Positions 1-4,649 of a stretch of 5,232 nt of DNA are shown in pieces. A model generated the notes under the pieces. The model had not been told where the DNA came from. It made no database searches and saw only the letters and a program-made list of their open reading frames with translations. Source of the DNA: JARLFX01 sp036404255. Its GTDB lineage: Bacteria; Acidobacteriota; Terriglobia; Terriglobales; Acidobacteriaceae. The stretch is from positions 1-5,232 of the forward strand of contig DASWOP010000307.1 in NCBI GenBank assembly GCA_036404255.1. The letters run 5' to 3'. Position numbers and translations under genes: made by a program. How positions within the stretch are numbered: the stretch's first letter is position 1; every line of letters starts with the position of its first letter.

Positions 1-122
1 GCCAGCTCCCACTTGCGTCGCGGCTTGCCGGGCGTGCTCACCAGCTCCAGCCCAAGCGCATACAGGCTCTCAACAGCGTGTTCGAAGGTTGCAATCTCAG
101 CAGTGCGGGGCATCAAAGCCAT
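1..122 (-). CDS. N-terminal 41 codons of an unidentified protein (partial)
   Basis: A minus-strand frame opens with ATG at 122-120 and stays open to the window edge, giving a peptide that begins MALMPRTAEIATFEHAVESL and continues through a basic KPRRKW stretch. GC-rich third positions fit a real gene of this genome. No strong Shine-Dalgarno is visible; a GGGGCTGGCG stretch lies somewhat far upstream. A second in-frame ATG at 113-111 is an alternative start. The TFEHAVESL piece looks amphipathic and helical and faintly recalls the start of exonuclease VII small subunit, but the following residues do not fit that family, so I give no function. The gene is cut by the window, so its length and domains are unknown. 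Confidence 0.55.
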   Translation of the reverse strand, partial: MALMPRTAEIATFEHAVESLYALGLELVSTPGKPRRKWEL

Positions 123-185
123 TTTAGTTCGCCAGCCCCAACTCGTGCATGAATGCAGTCTGCACTGGCCAAGCTCGGCGTCTTA

Positions 186-212
186 GCTAATCCCTACTTC
201 CTAGTCCCTAAC
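186..212. repeat. Short degenerate CCCTA tandem motif
   Basis: Three closely spaced copies of a YCCTA unit (tCCCTA, tTCCTA, tCCCTA) occur within 27 bases. Similar 'taatccctagtcccta' strings are common in intergenic DNA of acidobacteria. The copy number is low and the units are imperfect, so this may be chance or a remnant of a longer array. Confidence 0.3.
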
Positions 213-262
213 CTCTGTCTTCGCCTGCTCCTAAAGTGTTAGCCCGGTACAAAGGAAGTGCA

Positions 263-481
263 ATGGTGGCGCGCTCCGCAGCAGGCGATTCTATCCATGT
301 CGCAAGGCACAACATATCCGGCCCAGGGAGATCCTCCATCATGCATCATCTTTTTATTGCTCTTTCGCTCACCTGTATGTTCATGGCGCCCTGCTTTGTC
401 TCCCTCGATTCGCAGCTCGAAGAGCAGGATTGCGCACCCGAGCAGGAAGCATCGGCGGATCGTTTTCACTTCACGATATAA
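263..481 (+). CDS. Possible small membrane or secreted protein (72 aa, doubtful)
   Basis: This is the only plus-strand frame that might be a gene. ATG at 263 follows AAGGA (252-256) with a 6-base gap, a good Shine-Dalgarno arrangement. The frame contains a hydrophobic run (HLFIALSLTCMFMAPCFV, residues about 28-45) and then a polar, acidic tail with two Glu-rich patches. Starting instead at the internal ATG at 341 gives a 46-residue peptide whose hydrophobic run sits like a signal peptide or N-terminal anchor. Third positions are fairly GC-rich. Against it: it is short, has no recognised family, lies in repeat-bearing intergenic DNA, and overlaps comparable ORFs in two other frames. Its TAA stop is at 479-481, directly before the repeat begins, which is a common position for such repeats. 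No function is assigned. Confidence 0.3.
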   Translation: MVARSAAGDSIHVARHNISGPGRSSIMHHLFIALSLTCMFMAPCFVSLDSQLEEQDCAPEQEASADRFHFTI

Positions 482-482
482 G

Positions 483-680
483 TTTTGCCATTCTGAGCGC
501 AGCGAAGAATCTGCTTCTCACGGACCGCCCAATCCGTCCCGCAACCCGAATATCTTTGCAAAACTTCAGCACTGCCCAAACATAAATCACGAATCCCGAC
601 GGATGCGAGGCCTTAATCATCCTTTAAAGTCTTATCCTTGGCATCCCGTCTTTTCCATTCAATCCGTGCTGAGTCCTTGT
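483..680. repeat. Dispersed 'SAAKNL'-type intergenic repeat
   Basis: The core TGCCATTCTGAGCGCAGCGA followed by AGAATCT (486-512) matches a widespread intergenic repeat (TGTCATTCTGAGCGAAGCGAAGAATCT consensus, from memory) abundant in Acidobacteriota. The downstream part, with its many CCC/ATCC runs and the segment near 630-670, also resembles the extended form in Terriglobia genomes, so the unit may run to the methyltransferase stop. Its frames give the HSERSEES and LSAAKNL peptides often mis-annotated as proteins. The right boundary is approximate. It sits downstream of the minus-strand methyltransferase gene and may act as a transcript-end element, but no classic terminator is obvious. Confidence 0.6.
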
Positions 681-683
681 CTT

Positions 684-1538
684 TTAGATCCAACCGCAGA
701 TCACGTGCCCCATCTCGCCGCGTAGCGCCAGCGCATCGCCGCGATTGGCAAAGTAGCGCGCCGTAAGCGCCGCCGGCGTCAGGTCTTCCAGCCTGCCGAA
801 CCCGGCCGTAGTCATCTCCGTTGCGATCTCTTCCGGCGTAAAGAAGAGCTGGAACGGCTCGCCCGCCCGCCGCACTCGCGAAGCAAGATAATCGAAGCCC
901 GCCTTGCCGCGTTCCGAGAGCGCCTCACGTGGCAGCCCATAGTCGAACGCAACGCCGCTGCCCTCGGGCATCGCTGCCGTAAACGCCAGCGTGGCGCGAA
1001 ACGCCTCCAGCGTCAGGTAAGGCACCACGCCCAGCCAGCTGAAAAACGTCTTCTCCTCCATGCGGAACCCAACGCGCACCAGCCCATCGCGCAGCGTCTC
1101 CCCCTCATGCTCAAAGTCCACCGGCGCATACGTCAGCCCCGCCGGATGCCCCAGCCCCGCATCCGCCAGCATCCCGTGCTTCCACGCCTGCGTCGCCGGA
1201 AAATCCACCTCAAACACCCGCAGCCCGGCATAAGGATTCCGATGCGCAAACGTATCCAGCCCCGCCCCCAGGATGCAGAACTGCGTCGCCCCCAGCCTCA
1301 CCGCCTCCGCCAGCCGGTCCTCCGCAAACCGCGCCCGCACGGCCATATAAGCCCGCATCGCCACGGCAATCGGCGCCGCCTGCGTTTCCGGGTCCGACCG
1401 CAGCTTGTCGCACCGCTCCTGCCCCATAATGGCCAGCGCAATCGGATCGTCCAGCACCAGCGGCCGATCATAGATCTGGTGCGCCGCCCGCCGCATCGCC
1501 ACGCGCATCGCCGTAATAGAGGGTGTTCCGTGCTGCAT
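684..1538 (-). CDS. Class I SAM-dependent methyltransferase, LCM/TIGR00027-like (284 aa)
   Basis: This is a cytoplasmic methyltransferase of the leucine carboxyl methyltransferase-related family (PF04072; TIGR00027 group), which transfers a methyl group from S-adenosylmethionine; the acceptor of the bacterial members is generally unknown. Seen in the sequence: an N-terminal helical region with ARRAAH-like and YDRPLVLDDPIA motifs (residues about 10-34) typical of the group; the SAM-binding motif I, QFCILGAGLDTFAHR (86-100); the acidic strand VFEVDFPATQAWK (108-120) that contacts the SAM ribose; and a SWLGVVPYLT segment (167-176). Length is normal for the family. The frame is open up to an ATG at 1688, but the extra 50 residues are not family-like and overlap the upstream small ORF, so I start at ATG 1538-1536 (MQHGTPSITAMR). 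The Shine-Dalgarno is weak. Codon use is strongly GC3-rich, like accD and unlike the block upstream. Confidence 0.9.
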   Translation of the reverse strand: MQHGTPSITAMRVAMRRAAHQIYDRPLVLDDPIALAIMGQERCDKLRSDPETQAAPIAVAMRAYMAVRARFAEDRLAEAVRLGATQFCILGAGLDTFAHRNPYAGLRVFEVDFPATQAWKHGMLADAGLGHPAGLTYAPVDFEHEGETLRDGLVRVGFRMEEKTFFSWLGVVPYLTLEAFRATLAFTAAMPEGSGVAFDYGLPREALSERGKAGFDYLASRVRRAGEPFQLFFTPEEIATEMTTAGFGRLEDLTPAALTARYFANRGDALALRGEMGHVICGWI

Positions 1539-1582
1539 GCTTCTATTGTCTGACAGATTGAGCCAATAGGCGGTGGGACCAA

Positions 1583-1599
1583 AGAGCCGAAGGCGCTCT
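1583..1599 (-). terminator. Weak hairpin downstream of the small-ORF operon
   Basis: AGAGC and GCTCT arms (5 bp) enclose a 7-base loop about 20 bases after the stop of the 44-residue ORF. On the minus strand the stem is followed by only TTGG, so the U-tract is poor. It could be a weak terminator separating the AT-rich block from the methyltransferase, or just leader structure of the latter. Confidence 0.25.
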
Positions 1600-1620
1600 A
1601 CAGCTAAATCACTCGATGGC

Positions 1621-1755
1621 TCATGCGTTCTTGCGTGCCCAGGAAACTGCATCGGCGACATCCCGCTCATCAATCCCGAGCTGCGCAAGACGTAGCCGCA
1701 CCATATCTGCTTTCGAAAGAATGATCTGGTTTTTGAGGGTTCGTTTCACCAGCAT
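1621..1755 (-). CDS. Unrecognised 44-aa ORF overlapping the receiver-like gene
   Basis: ATG at 1755-1753 opens a frame ending at TGA 1623-1621 and overlaps the last 10 bases of the receiver-like gene; a GTG two codons later (1749-1747) overlaps that gene's TGA as GTGA. Either layout is typical of translational coupling. The peptide starts MLVKRTLKNQIILSKADMVR and ends with DERDVADAVSWARKNA. It looks compact, charged and mostly helical, with a regular hydrophobic pattern in the second half, like a small helical DNA-binding or antitoxin-type domain, but I recognise no family. The second half is more GC-rich than the gene upstream, so it could instead be the tail of a resident gene cut by insertion of the AT-rich block. 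Its stop overlaps a further ATG (ATGA), but that frame closes after six codons, so no partner gene follows. Confidence 0.5.
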   Translation of the reverse strand: MLVKRTLKNQIILSKADMVRLRLAQLGIDERDVADAVSWARKNA

Positions 1756-2462
1756 GATCGCTTCCGGTGCTGAACTAATTGTGAAAGAACCATTTCAAAT
1801 AGTTCGTCGGGCCTATTGGTGCAGCCAACTGCTCCTCTTTGCCAAGCCTCAGCCTGGAATTCAGGAGTACGTTCGCCTGAATAGATAATGAATGGCGTGC
1901 GATTACCGACTCTCCGAAGCATTTCGAGTAGAGTGTATCCTGCGCGATCATCAGATGGCCGTCCCATGTCTGAAATAATTGCATCGAAAGATCGATATCT
2001 AAGTTCATCGACTGCTTCTTCTGTAGATGTAGCAATTATGAAGCGGATGCCTAAAGCCTCAAAGGCTTCTCGCTCATGGACGTTATTGTTGGGTTGATCG
2101 TCTACCCAGAGAATCTTGGATTGTTTTGTCCGTCGAATTGTTTCCGGGGTGACAACTTCGGTGACAAGTTCAATAGTCTCGCGGATATCTTTTGCCACAG
2201 CATCAGACGTAATGAGACTTCCAGCACGGATCCTAGTAGCGGCTTGAGCGGATACTATACCAGCAGTAGCCCCGGTTATTTGACGTTTTAGAGACACTTC
2301 CATGCCCCCAATTTTTAGGGAAAGTTCGCTAATATTCTCGATAAGTTTGCGAAGGGGTGAATGAAAGATAATAAGAAAGAAAAGCAGCACGAACGGCCAT
2401 GCAATCGGGCCCGACAGTTTCGTGATAGCATCGAGAATCTTAATACAGATATCGCTGGTCAT
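1746..2462 (-). CDS. Membrane-anchored receiver (REC)-like protein (238 aa)
   Basis: Residues about 18-33 (GPIAWPFVLLFFLIIF) form one transmembrane helix. They are followed by a short basic/amphipathic module (SLKIGGMEVSLKRQ, 48-61) seen in many small membrane-anchored proteins, then a helical linker to about 115. Residues about 116-232 form a response-regulator receiver-like fold: KILWVDDQPNNN with acidic pair D121-D122, the likely phosphoacceptor D165 in AIISDMGRP, S195 in FIIYSGE at the Thr/Ser switch position, and CTNRPDE where a canonical receiver has xKP, so the conserved Lys is Arg217. There is no DNA-binding or enzymatic output domain. A membrane-tethered stand-alone receiver suggests a signal-receiving switch or scaffold facing the cytoplasm; this is inference. 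The start ATG has a weak upstream GGA; the N-terminal helix supports it. It lies 59 bases after the zinc-ribbon gene, probably in the same transcript. Codon use is AT-richer than in the flanking genes. Confidence 0.8.
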   Translation of the reverse strand: MTSDICIKILDAITKLSGPIAWPFVLLFFLIIFHSPLRKLIENISELSLKIGGMEVSLKRQITGATAGIVSAQAATRIRAGSLITSDAVAKDIRETIELVTEVVTPETIRRTKQSKILWVDDQPNNNVHEREAFEALGIRFIIATSTEEAVDELRYRSFDAIISDMGRPSDDRAGYTLLEMLRRVGNRTPFIIYSGERTPEFQAEAWQRGAVGCTNRPDELFEMVLSQLVQHRKRSCW

Positions 2463-2521
2463 TTTGATTCATCCGCGTAGCGTCAGGCGATGATTCTTAG
2501 ATTGCTGTCGCGAGCCGCGTG

Positions 2522-3874
2522 TTACCTATTTAGGTAATACACCTTCAACTCCTCTTCGCTTTTTATCTTCCAGCTTCCATTTATCAATACAAGCTTTAGC
2601 CGTTCAAGTGCAGATCCGTTATATTGTTTGCCAGAAACCAAAGTCGAATCCCATGTCTTATCAAAGGTCACAATTTTTTCATCCGGCGTGTTGGACGATA
2701 TCTTCAAATTTGATATTTCAAACTTCTTGATCTCGGCGGTTGCGGCGAATGTTTTCGACTTCTTTTCTTCGAGTAGATCGCGAGAAACATTCTTACCACC
2801 GAAGAATCGGTCCATTTGTGGAGCATAACAATCGAGTTGCTGCGGAAGATCCTTGTTTGCGGTGGAACTGGTCCACTTAGTGAGTAATGCTTTCACGTCG
2901 GCCTCACGTGCGGTTTGACCATCTGGAATCGGAGTGGTGTTTGATGATGAAGCCCCCTCTTCCGTGGAGAACCCACAATCATTGTCAAACCGTTGAAGGC
3001 CCAGCCCTCTCGTGTCAAAGACAATTGGATCGTTGAAGCCGGATGGCACTGCATCCCGTTTGAGGGTTAGAAGATAATAAGTATCAGCGCGGCTAATTTT
3101 GTATGCGAATTTACTGGAATACAGTGCATCTTTATTAGTTAGCATGGTTCCTGGTCCGGACTTTCTTTTCCAGGCCGCCCACTCTCCGACTTCAGTCTCC
3201 GTCTGCATTTCATTAGCGTAATTGCTCTTAACTAACGTATTTCCACCAGTAGCGTTATCGTCGTATATGGTAATGTCGCCTAACATAATCGGATTCGTAA
3301 CAACAACAAGTGTTCCCTCTAAGCGTCTATTGCAATTTATTTCGAGCAATGAGTGTTGGTCCACAGACCATAGACGATAATCGAGGAATCCCTGTTGAGT
3401 ATTTGCAACCTTATACCATGCACCTCCGGCAGATACACATTTCTGCCCAGAGTTATCTGGACATGAGGAAGTTGTATTTTCTGCATTACTGGGCGTGACT
3501 TCATTGTCACGAGTTCCAAACATGTCTGTAGGTTCACCTCGGTCCATAGCATTTTGCAACCACTGGCCATAAGAAGGTTTTGATGGTTGCTGCGGCTGCG
3601 GCGTTTCGGGTATGGCTTCTACTGCTGAATCTGGTTGGTCTGCGTTGCTCGCAGGGGCGATATCGGGCTGATTCCGATTGCTATACGCGGTGTATACAAT
3701 TGGCGCGATCACAACTAAGCTCACACAGACAATAGCTGCAATGGTAATAAATTTAGCTCCGTTACGGGAGACAACTGGTGCTGTTGCAGCTTGCTTGTTA
3801 GGTAGAGGGCTTCCACAGTTAGGGCATAAGCCCGAGGAGTCATCGACCTCGGTATTGCAAGTGGGGCATACCAT
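2522..3874 (-). CDS. Zinc-ribbon, single-pass membrane protein with C-terminal NTF2-like domain (450 aa)
   Basis: The N-terminus is a zinc ribbon with Cys3, Cys6, Cys17 and Cys20 (CPTC...CPNCG), predicted to be cytoplasmic. A transmembrane helix follows at about 42-63 (FITIAAIVCVSLVVIAPIVY), then a Pro/Gln/Ser-rich linker to about 100. Residues about 145-302 form an unrecognised, probably beta-rich domain with Cys138, Cys146, Cys181 and Cys300 that might pair as disulphides outside the membrane. Residues about 320-450 (READVKALLTKW... to ...LINGSWKIKSEE) have the pattern of an NTF2/SnoaL-like fold: an N-terminal helix pair, then strands ending in a 'dGsWkI' strand. The zinc ribbon-TM-extracytoplasmic layout recalls TcaA/YvbJ-type membrane proteins, but with a different exterior. 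No catalytic residues are evident, so a sensing or binding role is the safest guess. It is first in the AT-rich block, with its own promoter and a GGAG Shine-Dalgarno. Confidence 0.8.
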   Translation of the reverse strand: MVCPTCNTEVDDSSGLCPNCGSPLPNKQAATAPVVSRNGAKFITIAAIVCVSLVVIAPIVYTAYSNRNQPDIAPASNADQPDSAVEAIPETPQPQQPSKPSYGQWLQNAMDRGEPTDMFGTRDNEVTPSNAENTTSSCPDNSGQKCVSAGGAWYKVANTQQGFLDYRLWSVDQHSLLEINCNRRLEGTLVVVTNPIMLGDITIYDDNATGGNTLVKSNYANEMQTETEVGEWAAWKRKSGPGTMLTNKDALYSSKFAYKISRADTYYLLTLKRDAVPSGFNDPIVFDTRGLGLQRFDNDCGFSTEEGASSSNTTPIPDGQTAREADVKALLTKWTSSTANKDLPQQLDCYAPQMDRFFGGKNVSRDLLEEKKSKTFAATAEIKKFEISNLKISSNTPDEKIVTFDKTWDSTLVSGKQYNGSALERLKLVLINGSWKIKSEEELKVYYLNR

Positions 3875-3881
3875 CGTACAA

Positions 3882-3885
3882 CTCC
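3882..3885 (-). promoter_or_regulatory. Ribosome binding site of the zinc-ribbon gene
   Basis: GGAG lies 7 bases before ATG 3874-3872 on the minus strand, fixing that start. An out-of-frame ATG overlaps it just upstream (ATGGAG). Confidence 0.6.
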
Positions 3886-3888
3886 ATG

Positions 3889-3900
3889 AATTCTAGAATT
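3889..3900. promoter_or_regulatory. Perfect 12-bp palindrome in the leader of the zinc-ribbon gene
   Basis: AATTCTAGAATT is a perfect inverted repeat between the predicted -10 box and the Shine-Dalgarno. It could be a small operator for a dimeric regulator or part of the leader RNA. It is AT-rich and short, so chance is possible. Confidence 0.3.
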
Positions 3901-3915
3901 GATATTTGGTCAGCC

Positions 3916-3943
3916 AGTATATCTGCTTTGGCCCAAATTGCAA
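3916..3943 (-). promoter_or_regulatory. Sigma70-like promoter of the AT-rich block
   Basis: On the minus strand TTGCAA (-35, 3943-3938, 4/6 to consensus) is followed after 16 bases by TATACT (-10, 3921-3916, 5/6). The predicted transcript starts about 30-35 bases before ATG 3874. It probably drives the zinc-ribbon gene, the receiver-like gene and the small ORF, since the next gap is only 59 bases and the one after is an overlap. Confidence 0.5.
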
Positions 3944-3961
3944 TTCGCCCTTTGCGCAGTG

Positions 3962-4477
3962 CTATTGCCGACCGACAAATGTATATGAGATTAATGCCCC
4001 ACGGAACTTCCTATCCGCGACCGCCCCCAGCACCACAAAAACCACCAGCGCAACCCCCTGAGCTATCTTGAACGCCGGCTCCGATCCCGTCGGCGCCAGC
4101 ACATGCAGTGATGGCACCTTCTCAAAGCTCTGCACGATCAGCACAAAGAAATTGAAATACTGCGCCAGAACCGCCGTGATGACGAACGTCCTGCGCCACC
4201 CGCCCGCGAGATGCTTGCCGTAAAGCGCAATCAGCGTGAACAGCAGCACCACCAGCGACAGAATCCCGACCACGATGCCCGGTGTCATCCCGTGGAACGG
4301 AAAGAAGAATCCCGTCACGCTGGTCAGAATGGTGGTGGTCAGAAAGAGCGCCGTCACCTTCGGCAGCGTGCGGCCAGCGATCATACCGAAGATCACAATA
4401 AATCCAGTCACGATGCCAATCAGGCTGATAGCAACGTGAATCTGCGTATAGAGTATGGAACTCATGCCAAGGATCAT
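3962..4477 (-). CDS. Small multi-pass inner-membrane protein (171 aa), tail possibly replaced
   Basis: This is an integral membrane protein with four to five predicted helices, at about residues 13-35, 43-60, 66-88, 97-117 and 134-154. Notable polar spots are H14 in the first helix, H62 in FFFPFHGMTPG (a loop between helices 2 and 3) and a KVPSLH stretch before the last helix. It resembles conserved uncharacterised membrane proteins of about this size in Proteobacteria and Acidobacteriota; I cannot name the family or give a function. ATG 4477-4475 is preferred over the internal ATG at codon 5 because AGGG lies 8 bases upstream. Codons are GC-rich up to about residue 159; the last dozen (ALISYTFVGRQ) abruptly become AT-rich, like the block downstream, so the native C-terminus may have been swapped by an insertion. 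The gap to accD, 163 bases upstream, makes a separate promoter possible, though none is clear. Confidence 0.75.
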   Translation of the reverse strand: MILGMSSILYTQIHVAISLIGIVTGFIVIFGMIAGRTLPKVTALFLTTTILTSVTGFFFPFHGMTPGIVVGILSLVVLLFTLIALYGKHLAGGWRRTFVITAVLAQYFNFFVLIVQSFEKVPSLHVLAPTGSEPAFKIAQGVALVVFVVLGAVADRKFRGALISYTFVGRQ

Positions 4478-4569
4478 CTTCGTTTCCCTTTCACGTGGAG
4501 AATGGAACGACTATGCGACTAGGTACTTGTGTGGCAGCAGGTCTTAGGGCCCGGAGAGGCAGTCCGAGT

Positions 4570-4585
4570 TGCCAGAATGACAAAT
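4570..4585. repeat. Imperfect inverted repeat TTGCCA/TGACAA with repeat-like core
   Basis: TTGCCAGAATGACAA is a near-palindrome (TTGCCA and TGACAA, one mismatch). Its reverse complement contains TGTCATTCTG, the first ten bases of the consensus of the dispersed element found at 486. It may be a stub of that element in opposite orientation, or coincidence. It is the only notable thing in the 163-base gap between accD and the membrane protein gene apart from the hairpin at the accD stop. Confidence 0.3.
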
Positions 4586-4632
4586 CAGCACAGCATTGGC
4601 AAACAAAATCGCGAAAGCAGCAGCCTGCCCGC

Positions 4633-4649
4633 GCGAAGCGCTACTTCGC
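4633..4649 (-). terminator. Hairpin spanning the accD stop codon
   Basis: On the minus strand GCGAAG and CTTCGC form a perfect 6-bp stem with a 5-base loop TAGCG that contains the accD TAG stop. There is no U-tract after it, so it is not a classic intrinsic terminator; it could protect the mRNA 3' end or be incidental. Confidence 0.3.

Larger units (their letters stand above)
123..683. other. Gene-poor intergenic stretch
   Basis: About 560 bases lie between the start of the left-edge gene and the stop of the methyltransferase. The stretch holds a short CCCTA-type tandem motif (186-212), a doubtful plus-strand small ORF (263-481) and a dispersed-type repeat (about 483-680). A short inverted pair GTGCA/TGCAC (145-149 and 161-165) lies just upstream of the left-edge gene and could be part of its promoter or leader, but the evidence is weak. 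I see no tRNA or other structured RNA. Confidence 0.6.
1620..4003. mobile_element. AT-richer accessory block, possible small genomic island
   Basis: Composition falls from GC-rich (methyltransferase, accD) to about 40-45 percent GC by eye across the receiver-like and zinc-ribbon genes, then rises sharply near 3998-4005, inside the 3' end of the membrane protein gene. The left edge is vaguer because the 44-residue ORF is intermediate. No integrase, transposase, tRNA or clear flanking direct repeat is visible, so the mechanism of acquisition is unknown and both edges are estimates. Confidence 0.45.

Noticed and set aside
1..122. Exonuclease VII small subunit (xseB) N-terminus
   Set aside because: The FEHAVESL fragment resembles xseB, but the following residues (LGLELVSTPGKPRRKW) do not match the family's RLESGELPLEE pattern.
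258..725. 155-residue plus-strand ORF across the intergenic region
   Set aside because: It contains the HSERSEES peptide, a known false translation of the dispersed repeat, and has no coherent domain.
1107..1553. 148-residue Arg/Pro/His-rich plus-strand ORF
   Set aside because: It is antisense to the methyltransferase; its composition is what the complement of GC3-rich codons gives.
1539..1688. Extension of the methyltransferase to an upstream ATG, giving 334 residues
   Set aside because: The extra 50 residues lack family similarity, overlap the 44-residue ORF and pass through the weak hairpin. The family usually begins near the SITAMR motif.
1540..4010. Flanking direct repeats or att sites of the AT-rich block
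   Set aside because: Only short chance matches such as CTATTG occur near both edges. No repeat long enough to argue for a site, and no integrase or tRNA.
4211..4522. 103-residue plus-strand ORF
   Set aside because: It is antisense to the membrane protein gene, with polar low-information composition and no family motif.
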